Assembly: GCA_944739405.2 (NCBI GenBank)
Contig: OX123182.2
Location: 91,442,051-91,506,050 of the forward strand
Direction of reading: 5' to 3'
DNA length: 64,000 bases
Source: Euclidia mi
Lineage: Eukaryota > Arthropoda > Insecta > Lepidoptera > Erebidae
Made by a program: the position numbers and the translations under genes. Position 1 is the first letter of the stretch. The number at the start of each line of letters is the position of its first letter. Positions 33,289 to 43,970 of the stretch are shown one piece after another. A model generated the notes under the pieces. It searched no databases. It was not told where the DNA came from and saw nothing but the letters and a program-made list of their open reading frames with translations.

Positions 33289-33410
33289 GTAAGTAAGCCA
33301 GCGATATACGACAGCGACGTGGAGGACTCGGCCGAGTCGAGCAGCGACGACGAGAGCCCGCCCGTGCAGCCCGTCGACAGCTACGAGAACGTGCCCGTCT
33401 CAGAATTGTC
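33289..33410 (+). CDS. TEX2: TEX2-like protein, exon 4 (acidic Ser/Asp segment)
   Basis: The exon follows TCTGGTTGCAG and I end it at TTGTC|GTACGT (122 nt, phase 0 in, phase 2 out), because that phase fits the next exon exactly. It encodes VSKPAIYDSDVEDSAESSSD followed by DESPP, then YENVPVSEL. The acidic serine-rich stretch is the counterpart of the D-S-D-E-E-S-S-S segment in vertebrate TEX2. Oddly, the first bases of the exon (GTAAGTAAG) themselves look like a splice donor. The end of this exon plus its donor is repeated in degenerate form downstream. Confidence 0.8.
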
Positions 33411-33870
33411 GTACGTATACGTGCACGCGTTCATACGTACCACACACGACAGAGTACGCATTTATACTCATGACACACGCACTCTGCACGTCTCGTACGT
33501 ATACGTATACGTGCACGCGTCAATAACCACTACACACGACACAGTGCTAATTTATACTCACGACAGACGTCATTGTGTACACGTGCCTGTCACAGACATC
33601 TCGTACGTATACTTGCATGTGCACGCAGTTACTCACGATACACGTCAGTGTGTGCACGTGCCGATATCAGACATCTCGTGCGTATACGTGCACGCGTTAA
33701 TACTCACGACACTCGTCGGTGTATGTCACGTCAGAGTACACATTAATACTCATAACACACGTCAGTGTGTGCACGTGCCTGTCTCTGCATGTCTCGTACG
33801 TGTACGTATACGTGCACGCGTCAATAACCACTACACACGACACAGTGCACACGTACGGATACGTGCACGC
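33411..33870 (+). repeat. Degenerate array copied from the exon 4 3' end and donor
   Basis: The genuine border reads CACGTGCC-like sequence, CAGAATTGTC, then GTACGTATACGTGCACGCG. Similar strings recur at about 33500-33522 (partial), 33578-33620, 33652-33695 and 33770-33822, e.g. CACGTGCCTGTCACAGACAT followed by CTCGTACGTATAC. Spacing is irregular (about 70-120 bp) and copies differ by 10-25%. In-between sequence also repeats (ACTCACGACACACGTCAGTG-type words). Reading straight through the donor stays open in the exon frame until 33918. Confidence 0.75.
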
Positions 33871-34277
33871 TGTTCCGTCCGAGTGCGTGTCTTGCGCTCC
33901 GGACCACGTCGGACATAGTCATATCCTTTTATTAATTAATACGTTTGAATTTGAATAATGTATGGTTATTCAAATGAAATACACATTATATTTGACTATT
34001 TAAGGCGTCCAGTATTGTGGACTTGATACCTACACGAGACAACACCTTCTGTGTCTTTTATACACACAAAGAATTGTGTCGTTGTTGTTTCAAATCTGTG
34101 TGTTTTTTGTACAGTACCTCATGATGCAGGATTTATTCCCAAAACAGGAGATAGCTTTATAATTAAAAATAGATCATATTTTAGGACCAGACATTTGAAC
34201 TAGCCCACGCACCAACACCGCATCTTGCACGCACACTGTTCTGGACTCAAATCTTATACCATGATTTTTTTCTCCAG
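33871..34277 (+). other. TEX2 intron 4, distal part
   Basis: AT-rich intron after the degenerate array, ending in a pyrimidine-rich tract (GATTTTTTTCTCCAG) before exon 5. Nothing else is recognised. Confidence 0.6.
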
Positions 34278-34377
34278 ATCTGGGTCTGCATCATCACAGA
34301 TAGAACAGGGTGGATCGTCAAAGAAAAAGTTCCTACGGATGGTCGATAAAATAGCCACAAACAAATACTTCCAACAA
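34278..34377 (+). CDS. TEX2: TEX2-like protein, exon 5
   Basis: The exon starts after TTTTTTTCTCCAG and ends CAACAA|GTAAGT; 100 nt, phase 2 in and phase 0 out. It encodes SGSASSQIEQGGSSKKKFLR followed by MVDKIATNKYFQQ. The block K-x-x-R-x-V-D-K-I-x-x-x-K-Y-F-Q is a hallmark of TEX2 proteins following the acidic segment. An alternative acceptor at 34304 (CATCATCACAG) would also keep a phase-0 entry and would remove 9 residues. Confidence 0.88.
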
Positions 34378-35106
34378 GTAAGTAACTTCTGTACTATCAT
34401 ATGTATTAAGATCCCACTCTACCAGAAGGTAGAAGTTCTTTTTTATTTGTTCTATCAATGATAATTAATATTACAGCCTCTCCTCATCTGCTTCACACAC
34501 TGAGACTTTTGTGAGTAAGTAGGAGGGTTTGGTCTACAGCTGGCCAGACGGGTTAGCATAGTATTTGATGTCGAGTTTTCTGTCTCTTCACAATAATACT
34601 ATTTGCTTCGTTTATTTTTCTAATCTCCCTTTTACGGCACACACGGCATTAGATGCCGTAGTGATATTTTACCACACGGACAATCAACAATCAGATTTAT
34701 ACATAGAAGCACATTTTCTATGGGCGCTCTGAAGACAAACTTTCTGCGACCTAAACTGCCGCTTGGCAGCGTGGCAGTCGTACTCCCAGTGTTAGAGAAA
34801 GAGAGACGGACATTTCCCCAGTGTATCTTAACTAGGAGAGCAAGAGAGACTGAGAAACGACGCCAGCGCAGCCAACTATAAAATAAACTGGGGGCTGACC
34901 CCATTTGGAATCGGCACACGAAATCCTTAAGGTCTGCGGTAATGTAAATTTGAGTTCTTTGACACGGATAGCAATAGTAATTTCGTGAACTATATTCAAA
35001 TTAACCGTCATCCTCTGCCTCTGTAGCAACAAGCGACTACCTACTAAACGGCGCAGAAACGCATACATGTATTTTCTATAACTTAAATTATTTATTATTT
35101 GTTCAG
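34378..35106 (+). other. TEX2 intron between exons 5 and 6
   Basis: 729-bp intron with a clear GTAAGT donor and ATTTGTTCAG acceptor. ORFs on the - strand (34632-35137) are accidental. No repeat is recognised. Confidence 0.7.
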
Positions 35107-35246
35107 GTGACAGACTACAAATACGTAAAAAGAGCAATGGAAGGTCTATCGAACACCGACATCAAGTTGCACTTAGAAGTGCACGGCCTAGAAGGACGCA
35201 TAGCACTCAACTTGCCGCCTCCGCCGCACGACAGATTGTGGATTGG
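35107..35246 (+). CDS. TEX2: TEX2-like protein, exon 6
   Basis: 140 nt after TTATTTGTTCAG, ending ATTGG|GTAATA; phase 0 in, phase 2 out. It encodes VTDYKYVKRAMEGLSNTDIK followed by LHLEVHGLEGRIALNLPPPP and HDRLWIG. The L-x-V-x-x-x-x-G-x-(L/I)-A-x-N-(I/L)-P-P-P-P-x-D-R-(V/L)-W block is the most recognisable signature of the TEX2 C-terminal SMP half. Confidence 0.93.
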
Positions 35247-35396
35247 GTAATATATTATACTTGTTTCGATAGATGTTTAGTCTGTAGTATAAATAAAAAA
35301 TAAAATCTAAAGGTCAATGAAATAATCTGCCATTAATATTGGGACAAGTAATATCAAATCGCATACTTTCCTTAACCTGTGATATGTTACATACAG

Positions 35397-35586
35397 ATTC
35401 CGTACGAACCCACAACTGGTGCTAAAGGCGCGGCCCGCGGTGGGCGCCCGCACACTTCGCTTCACGCACATCAGCAACTGGATCGAACAGAAACTCAGCA
35501 AGGAGTTCGAGAAAGTTCTCGTTCTGCCCAACATGGAGGACTTCATCATCGATGTACTCACACCTACGCCGGTACAGTTTGAATAG
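35397..35586 (+). CDS. TEX2: TEX2-like protein, last coding exon
   Basis: The exon starts after TTACATACAG (phase 2 in) and runs to TAG at 35584-35586. It encodes FRTNPQLVLKARPAVGARTL, then HISNWIEQKLSKEFEKVLVL and PNMEDFIIDVLTPTPVQFE. It matches the G-F-R-x-x-P-x-x-x-L-K-A-R-P and W-I-E-x-K-L-x-x-E-F-x-K-V-x-V-x-P-N-M-x-D signatures of TEX2 C-termini. Total length of protein visible in the window is about 325 residues, all of it SMP domain plus an acidic loop. The extreme C-terminal tail is shorter than in vertebrates. Confidence 0.93.
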
Positions 35587-38500
35587 AACATTGAACCTAT
35601 TGGTTAAAGGTATGTGCGTATACGTTCGGCCTACGTACACGTATACGTGTACAGTGCGTGCAATAAAACTTAATACGTTGTTGGTGACTATTGTTAAAGT
35701 TAATTTAGTCGGGACACTTACATTCATACATATGTGAATATGTTACGAATTATTCAACGGTATCTAGTTATCCTATTTTCATAAACTGTTTCCATAGAAA
35801 TATAATCAATGTTTCAAAGTAAGTTCCATGAATTCATCATCATAACTGTAATCATTTAAAAATACCTCACAGTTGTTGAATTTTTTACTTATTGAGTGTT
35901 CCTTGACTGATTTACTTCGAAGTTATGTATTCGAAGCCATAATAGAAATCACAAATATGGGCTACTTTATCATAATATTTGTGACTGACTATTGAGAGTA
36001 GTGAAGTCCTGTAACCACTTGGATCCTGTAGTGAATTAGCATTTTACCGTTAACTCGATTCGTTTTATAGAGCCAATAAGTCTATAGTATGTGTTTTATC
36101 GATATTTTGGTGATAGGATTGCTGTTATATTACGCTTACTCGTTTACAACGTTTCGAATAGTGCAATAGTAAAATATCGACGTAGTATTCGAATAGTTGC
36201 AAATAAGTGCTATGTAAGGAGGGATATGTTTAGGAAGTAAAGTCTTATGAGAATATATTCGTTTATAAAGAGTATTACTAACCTTTAGATCCAGAACATT
36301 TATTTATTTTGTGCGAACAACTGTTGCCTTATCGTGCGTTATTTTGGAAATGAAAAATTATTTGTATATTTAAATGTTGACGCACATATGTATAAATACT
36401 GTTAAAATAATTTAAATTTCTAACTGAGGTATACTTGGAACAGAATATTATGAGCTAATTAGAACATACGTAATGATGAAAACTTCTAGCAATTACGTTC
36501 GTGCAATGATTAGGTAAATATAATATGTGTAATTAATGTACTACTATTGTATAGAAAGAGGTAAACGGAACGAAATTAGAATTTAGCATTTAAATAGATA
36601 GTATTCTTATTGTTTTAAATATACTCATTTCTAACGTTGAGGTGAGAGTATTCCATTTGTAATATATACGTGTTAAAATTTGAAATATATTGAAATTCGC
36701 CTAAAATTAAGTCATTATGAAAGCGATATTCGCTGTAAATTACCCTGATAGATACCCATCACCTCTAGATTGTTTAGATGTTTGTATATATTATTGACAT
36801 CATTGAAATAATTTATAAAACGTTTACAAAATATTTCAATTTAAATTACTAGTTGAAACCAAATGTGCAGTAGAACTACATTGGTCACAATTTATATTCA
36901 AATATTGTAATAGAACATTCTAATGTTGTGCGTGTGAGAAATCTGAGTATTCCTTCAATATCATATCTACGTACTAATATTTATTTGAGTGTTTCGTTAA
37001 ATAAATATATGAAGTATATACGATGGCACAATAGCTATGTTAAGTGTTACTTGTGTAGTGTCACATCGGATATAAAAATATTATAGATTATATTATTTAA
37101 GAATTTATTTACGTAAACAATATGAACTTTCATTTTAAATTTTATTTTCGTCAAATTGTATTTGAATATATTTATTATCTGTGATGCATCACTTAAATAG
37201 GTTTTATTTTAACATATTTTTTTACTTTATATACTCTATATTCCATTATAGTTTTACGCCGCATGCAATTTGTACCATATATTTTGTTAATTGAACCGAA
37301 TTTATTTTGAGGAATTAATGATTACACGTTGCCGAAATTAAACTAGAACGAGCTTCCTCGCCTCACAAATAAATGTTTTCGACAATAAATCCGTCTTAAA
37401 CTGTTATTCGCAATTGTATTATCAAATTTTATAAATAATAAAAAAATATAAAAATTATAAAGAATATAATATTGTAATGATATAATATTGTAATATATCT
37501 ATGAAAATAAATTTAATATTTTGAAGTATATTGACCTAAACTGTACGTATAGTTGTTAACGATTTATTCATATTTTTCTAGTAGTCGACAAGTTTAAAAT
37601 ATTTTCGATCGGCTTTTCTCGGTATGTAATCTTTACATTTAAATCTCAGTCATTGAGTGACACATAACAAATTGTTTTCAAAATTATTCGCACAACTAAT
37701 TCAATTGGTTTTCATAAAAAAACATCGTGTATAGTTTTATTTTCATCTAAAATTATGCGATTTTCTTGCATTTTATAATTCCTTTCGTATCTTTTGTCTA
37801 ATGGTAGGGTAGTTGTCCACTATTGCTAAAGTTTGAACTAATTAAAAGGACTAATGTAAGACTAGTTTTAATAGATTTTCGTAGTGGACAATTATCTTAT
37901 ATAAATGATGTTGTAATATAGTGTATAATTCCGGTCGGTGTGCGCGCGGCGTGTCGTGAAGGTTTGGAACTGAAGGCTGATTGTAGTAACTTGCTCACTT
38001 ATCTTGGCGGGTAATGTGTCGTGTGTATGTGTGTGCTGACTTGTTCGAATTTAAAAACTTTGAATATATGGTTTCAAACTACAGAATAAATGTCGAGAAT
38101 TAGATGAAAATCAAATTGTTGTATCGTAATAAAATATATTGGCACAATGCCGTCATCTTGTTTATTCTGTAATTTAATCAATGATATTTCGCGCTGTCTA
38201 GTATTAATTATTTTTTTATATTGCTAAATTATTGATATATTCACATAAATGCCAAAAAAATCCGTTGTTATATAGACACTTGTTGTTTTGTACGACTCAT
38301 TTTGCATACATCATTTGTTACGTAAATCTAAAAGTCTTATGAATGTTTGGATCAATATTGTTGCCTACATCCACTGTTGGATATATTGTTTTAGTATAAA
38401 TTATAAACTTAAAACAAGATGTTGAAATAATAGATGTTCATAGAGCTACATCAATTCTGATGATAGTAAAGGCTAGTTTCCATTGTGTGGGCCGAACAGA

Positions 38501-39310
38501 GCTACTGATAAAAATAAGTCAGCTTGCTTACTCTTTAGTGGAAACTTGCCTTTATAGTCGATGTATTGTATCCCACTCGGCGTCACAAAGTTTGAAACGC
38601 CATATCACAGTACAACAAGTACTTATACTTTCAAAAGACACACATATCATATTTTTGAACTACGTACCTGTATATTGTTTTCATTTTACGAACAGTTGAC
38701 TTCATTAGACTCACTTGCTGTAGTATTCAGTTATAGTTGAACCACGTAGGAAAGTAACAAATTCAGATAGTGAAGTTTTGTAGACGTTTTAGTCGTAGCT
38801 TCGCGAATATCTTGAAATAAGTGGTGGTTAACGTGGGTGTAAGCTGGCGTAGGAAGGTAATGGCTTGTGTAAACCCGTGTGTTCAATAATTTACTGAATA
38901 CGAGGACTTAGTAAGCGGACACTTTAGCAGTGCGGCTCGGTCACTGTAAATAATAAGTATATTTTATAATAATTTCGTTACAGATATTGTCGATCCGATC
39001 CAATGTTTTTATTTTAATTTATTCAACATGTATATGGTTTCGTTGAATGTTGAGGCGTTTAACATTATTTTTATTTATATGTCGATGTAAAGGATATGTT
39101 TTATGTTTGTTCTGTTTGTTTGTAGCCGATATCACCTAGTGGTTGGTATTTTCACAAAGTGTACCAAATACGAATAAATGTCTATGTATATAATCTATCA
39201 AATTATAAAGTGTTATGTGATATTATATATAGTTAAGAGTTAAACCGTGCCGAGTAGTTTTTCTATGTGGTATCAGTTGTGATTTTTCAATAAACGAATT
39301 GCTATATTTT
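35587..39310 (+). other. TEX2: Probable long TEX2 3' UTR
   Basis: A very AT-rich region without credible ORFs lies between the TEX2 stop and the next repeat. AATAAA-containing words occur at several points, e.g. around 37365, 37503, 38084 and 39174. The best candidate end is TTCAATAAACG at about 39286-39296, followed by a T-rich stretch. TGTAAATA, a Pumilio-type word, occurs at 38945. Length is inferred only from composition and the signals, so a much shorter UTR is possible. Confidence 0.45.
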
Positions 39311-39639
39311 ATGTGTATTTTTATTTATAGCGCCGACGACGTTAGTTAGGTTCTGCCTACTTTGTATCCCGTGTGTCGGAGTGGCCCGAGGCGCGCATTA
39401 TTACAAGTTCTAAGCCCAGTTGGCGCACGCGCCAAGCGAGATCAATGCTGATACACGTTTTGATAAACGAATTATTATTCCTGTTGGATTGAGATAATTA
39501 TATTTTAGCAATTTGATTTTAACGTCAAGCCTCGCAATCCTATGGTAGAATATGATGGGCGGAGTACAGTTAAGTCTGAAAGATTAAAAATTCAGATTGT
39601 TAAGTTGAGGATCAGTATTGAGAAGTAATTAGCAGCCAA
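39311..39639. other. Intergenic sequence between convergent genes
   Basis: Contains a GC-richer patch around 39340-39450 of repeat-like character. I cannot name it and see no gene. Confidence 0.4.
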
Positions 39640-40272
39640 TGAATCAGTCTTAGCTTTTAGGCTGATAAAGAAAACAGCGGAATAATACCACCAATTTGAG
39701 GACCCCAGCGATCTAGGGAGAGAGCTATGCTGCGAGTTTCCTTGAAGGATCGAATTGGTAATGAAGTGCTCCAACAGAGAACCAAAATGCAAGCTGAAGT
39801 GGCAGTGGGATGGTCACACCTATCGCAGAACCGATAGCCGCTGCAGTAATCGTGTTCTAGAGAGGAGACCGCACCTTGACAAACAGTGTAAGGGCCAGAG
39901 CCGGGAGCATTTTCCACTGTCAAGCAATTATCGACTTTATTCTCATTCCGAAATAGTCTACAATCAATTATCACAAAATAGGTAGATATTTATGAGTGTG
40001 CGTGCGTGTAGTAAACATTGTTTTGTTAGTTACTTTTGGACATGATTTTAAGTGAGAACAATGTCGATAATAGTTTGATAGTGAACTATTCCCGGACCCC
40101 AGGTCGCCCTCCGGCTAGGTGGAGTGCCATCATATAACACTTTGTGTACGATATCACTGACAGCACTCGGCTGGCAGCGACTGGACACGAAGAGCCTTAA
40201 ATCGGGCTCAGTGGCGTGCCATTGGGGGGCCTAAATCCAGCAGTGTACTATAGCTGGCTAATGATGATGAAA
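39640..40272 (+). pseudogene. RTE-type LINE 3' end, degenerate
   Basis: The C-terminal part of an RTE RT ORF is visible on the + strand: LKDRIGNEVLQQRTKMQ from about 39740 (the family's R-I-x-N-E-x-x-x-x-R-T block). After a frame change, KLKWQWDGHTYRRTDSR and VLERRP follow (the W-Q-W-x-G-H-x-x-R-R-T-D-x-R block). A typical tail ends with TCCAGCAGTGTACTATAGCTG and TAATGATGATGA. It is 5' truncated and frameshifted. Confidence 0.85.
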
Positions 40273-41904
40273 CTGCAGAAAACGGCCAGTTCATTACAGT
40301 TGTGTTGAGCACTGATGATTTTTCAACACAGGTGTATTTTCTTAACCAGTAGGCAGAAATGAAAGATGGTCTTAATTTTTAAGCTATTTTATTCAACGTT
40401 TTCTTTTTACATAATATGTGTATCTTTATAAACACTACCTATGTCTTGTCAATATATCTATATTTGTATATACAATAGGCGCGTAACGTATCGTTGTAAA
40501 CTATATCACATATCGTAACTATACTTAAAATTTGTACAAAATATATATTACCTACTAAAATATATTCACAATGGCTGAATGGTAGGTACTTATATCTGTT
40601 ATCAGACATGTATAGATTCTTTAAAATATAATGTTCTGTGATTGGAAGCACATAGAGAAGACATTTTTCTAAGAGCACCACAATTCTATAATACCAGGAG
40701 GTTTAGTCTGAGATTTGATCTGTTTGCGAGTCTTTTCAGCATGCGAACTATTTCCATACATTTTCTAAATGCGCCATCTAGTGGTCTCTGAACGTTACTA
40801 TCCACTAGAGGCTTTTAGAAAAGTATGGACATTGAGCCCGATTAAGAACGATTCGCAACCCGCTCAAACTCCGACTAAATATCAGGCACATTTTTATTTT
40901 TGCCATTTGTGTATTGCTAGAAATAGTAACAGAATAATTATGTTCGCAGCAAATATTGCCATGAAAAACGCTTGATTGTTTATTGTACCTACTGAACTAA
41001 TCTGCAATACCAGACTGCAGTAAATAGGTTATATAATGTGTATTTATACAGCTAAACAAAATATCACCCTCCGTTTATGTCTCAACAGTTTCCAATGGCA
41101 CTTAATACGTTAAAATATATTTTCAAAACAAGCGTCTAACATGACACATTTGCTTCATGGCAACATTCAACAACGGATGTTGAGGTATGTAAACAAAATA
41201 TGTAACATAAAAGCTCTATCATTATATATTAATGTGGCACTAAACAATATAAAGTTATATACATTCTAAATCACACTTAAAACTGCAATATATTATATCT
41301 AAACATGGTGCTTAATTAATATGGCTTTATATTTCCCACTTAAATATAATATGTACAGCTGAGATCGACCTTACTTTTAACTATGAAGATCTTACATATT
41401 TTGGCACATTGGACCACATTTTTCATTAAAACTATTATATAAAATTTACAGTAAATATAAACTTTGAATACATAAATAAAGGTTAGAAGTTTTGTACAAT
41501 ATTGCATTAGACGCAAGCTGTTTTTATGGCAAGCAATAAAATAATCTATTCTTCGAAATAATAGGAGATGAGCCAACAATGTTTCATTGTTGATTCAATT
41601 ATATCTAAACTATATTACACGGTAGTGGGTACACACTGAGTATCACTAGTCCATCTTCTACTTCCGGTTTGTTAACAGAGAAATGATAATTAAGCTGGTC
41701 GCTAGAACAACTGAATTGGATGTAAATAATCATATTGCTTTGTATATGCTATTTACATGCAAAGCAATATGATTAGTACCTACATAATGGACGCCATATG
41801 ATCACCATTGACGCAAGCGTGAATTTCTTACTACAATATGTTTTACAATGGACCAATATCAGGCATGATAAGTTACACTACCTGATAAAAATTAACTAAA
41901 TAAC
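40273..41904. other. AT-rich intergenic region
   Basis: No coding or RNA gene is recognised. It includes a CTCF-like motif at 40771 and a 15-bp inverted repeat with 17-nt loop (arms 41728-41742 and 41760-41774). Both are listed separately or in the findings. Confidence 0.5.
40771..40784 (-). promoter_or_regulatory. CTCF-like insulator motif
   Basis: The complement reads CCACTAGATGGCGC, which fits every position of the animal CTCF core CCASYAGRKGGC. It lies between the 3' ends of the two convergent genes, where an insulator would make sense. A single motif match in a repeat-rich genome is weak evidence, and the sequence may belong to a dispersed repeat. Confidence 0.35.
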
Positions 41905-42243
41905 TTGTGCAAATGTAAGCTTTTAGTTTCACATATCTCTATAACAATAGGCGAACAGTTTCACGTCCAACAATTGTTATTTGATTACCTACTATTTGCA
42001 GGTGCAAGGGTGGATTCAGAGGAGAGACTAAGAAGCTCGAGCGTTTTCCATAGTATCTGTTTGCTTCCAAAGACGATTTATGTTTATTGTTTCCTCTTTT
42101 TTCTTTGTCTTTTATATGTAGCAACAGCAACTACACTGTCAGTGGCTCGGCACAGATCAGCCTCCGAACATTCAAGCCTACCATAAACGAAGACGTGGAT
42201 CCGCCGCTGATCCAGTCAAACTTGATCATACCAAGCCGAATAT
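41905..42243. other. Sequence downstream of meteorin-like gene
   Basis: No supported feature; probably 3' flank or 3' UTR of the - strand meteorin-like gene. Two short + strand ORFs have no recognisable motif. Confidence 0.4.
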
Positions 42244-42352
42244 TTTCCGTTCCTGCGCTTGACAAGCTCCCTCCAGTCATCGACCCTGGGCGCACAGACC
42301 AGCGAGTATCGCCCGAGGCGGCGGCGCACACGGACGACACGTGCACGTACGC
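42244..42352 (-). pseudogene. Truncated tandem duplicate of the meteorin last exon
   Basis: On the - strand the segment repeats the last meteorin-like exon (42391-42577). It holds CACGTGTCGTCCGTGTGCG, then CGCCGCCTCGG and the LVCAPRVDDWRELV coding block, at roughly 85% identity. About 35-40 bp between them (encoding GAGEFLVMA in the real exon) is deleted, which changes the frame, and the end diverges into unrelated sequence with a stop. It lies 40-150 bp downstream of the real stop codon and so probably within the 3' UTR. Confidence 0.8.
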
Positions 42353-42390
42353 ACGTAAGCTACGTGGTCTTATCAGTAGATAAGTTGTAG

Positions 42391-42577
42391 TTAATGTTGC
42401 AGCTCACAGTGTGCGGTACCATCAGCGTTCCTCCTCTCCACGAGCTCCCTCCAGTCGTCCACTCTGGGTGCACAGACGAGCGAGTACCGTCCGAGGCGGC
42501 GTCGCGCCATGACGAGGAACTCCCCCGCGCCCGCAGTGGCGCCGCACACGGACGACACGTGCACGTGCGCGTGCAGA
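42391..42577 (-). CDS. METRNL: Meteorin-like protein, last coding exon
   Basis: On the - strand the exon begins after GAGACCGCGCAG (upper edge 42577; one nucleotide completes the split Ser codon) and runs to TAA at 42391-42393. It encodes HVHVSSVCGATAGAGEFLVM, then ARRRLGRYSLVCAPRVDDW and RELVERRNADGTAHCELQH. The order Cys, G-x-G-x-F-L-x-M, C-A-P-R and a final Cys matches the C-terminal third of meteorins, secreted cysteine-rich factors with a netrin-like fold. Three of the conserved cysteines lie here. Codon use is GC-rich against an AT-rich background. A broken copy follows immediately downstream. Confidence 0.85.
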
Positions 42578-43190
42578 CTGCGCGGTCTCCGGCGCGCGTG
42601 GTGTCTATGTGTGCTGCGCTCTAGTGTGTTGTCTACTTCGTACCTGTGGAAGGAAGCGGAGAGGTTAGTATTACCACAATCTGTTATATCAAATTCTTGC
42701 GTTTTTGACTGACTGACAGACAACGCGCAGCTGAAAGTACTGGGCGCAAAAAGCTGAAATTTGGCATGTATGTTAAGGACCATAGTGGTGCACTAAAAAG
42801 AGATTTTCCAAAATTCCAACTGAGTCACACAACACCATCTAGTCCCAAACTAAGCAGAGCTTGTACTCTTTGCTTGAGCTTGTAGTATGAATTTAGATAT
42901 CGTTGCCTAGGTATGTTATTTTGTTTGCGACGAATCTTTACCTTAGCGCGACTAATGGATACCAAATCTCTACTATTACGTTTTTCAAAAGTTTATACAA
43001 AAATGAGCACGTTTACAGTGACAATTTTATATCTTTCTGTATATAATTGGCAAGATATGACTAAAGCCACAGCTCATCCTGATCTCGGACACGACCCAAA
43101 CATGTGTTGCAAAACCATCAGAATTTCTTTTAAAAATAAAACAACTTTTAGAGACCAAACCGCAACTTAACAATCGACTGTTAACCAAAC
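42578..43190 (-). other. Meteorin-like intron, 3' part
   Basis: Intron of the - strand gene. Around 42690-42785 there is a dispersed-repeat fragment (GACTGACTGACAGACAACGCG, then GCTGAAATTTGGCATGTATG), a string I know from 3' parts of lepidopteran interspersed repeats. No exon is seen. Confidence 0.5.
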
Positions 43191-43769
43191 TTAACACATT
43201 GAACGCCGATTTAAATTTATTAGTTGTTCCGTTTGAGCCATGGGGCCCACCGGTGAGCGACAGCAATACTACCCGTTCAGGCCGCGGGGGTCACGTGTGA
43301 CCGCACGACGGGCTCGTAGTTGTACTACATTTTCTCGCTGGAGGACACAGTGCCGGTACAAAACTATATTGCGGGTGCCCGGCGCGGCCCTGGAGAACAG
43401 CTTGCGCGTACTAGCTCGTTTCGACACTTAGTATTAAAAAAAATCATGGATGTTTTTCGTCTAACCATACAAAATGTCATTTTAAAATGAAAGTAGGTTT
43501 ACAAAGTATAGGTTTTATTGAAAAATATTATAAAATGTTTTATTGTACGTTAGGCAATCACATTGTTTTGAACTTATAAAAAACAAAATAAAGAAACTTC
43601 GAAAAAAATAAAAATTAGGTACTCGAATAATTAACATTTAACGAAACCAGTCTAAATAAAACAATACAAATAAGCAGTCTTTTCTTCTTTGTCTGCGTTG
43701 AGTTCGAGTAGTCCAGTAAAAATATCAATGATGAAACATTCAATGTGTTTATAGCGATACTACAGGACG

Positions 43770-43970
43770 CCAGCAGCTACGCCAGCAATTTTTTTTTAAT
43801 TTACCCGTTTTGGCCGATCCCGTGGGAATTTCGGGAAATCCCTTCTTAGGGCACCCCTACGGTCCCCAAGGAACATACATGCCAAATTTCAGCTGCGCCT
43901 AATAGTTTTGGCTGTAGCGTGTCTGTCAGTCAGTCAGTAACGCAAGGATTTTATGTATTAAGATAGCAAG
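43770..43970 (+). repeat. Interspersed repeat nested in piggyBac
   Basis: CCCGTGGGAATTTCGGGAAA through CATGCCAAATTTCAGCTGCG to GTCTGTCAGTCAGTCAGTAA: the layout of a common lepidopteran SINE/LINE-tail family. Ends are approximate. Confidence 0.5.

Noticed and set aside
34632..35137. - strand ORFs across the TEX2 intron and exon 6
   Set aside because: They overlap a well-supported + strand exon and show no protein signature.
41728..41774. 15-bp inverted repeat as microRNA precursor
   Set aside because: Arms are too short and the loop composition is ordinary; no conserved seed can be claimed.
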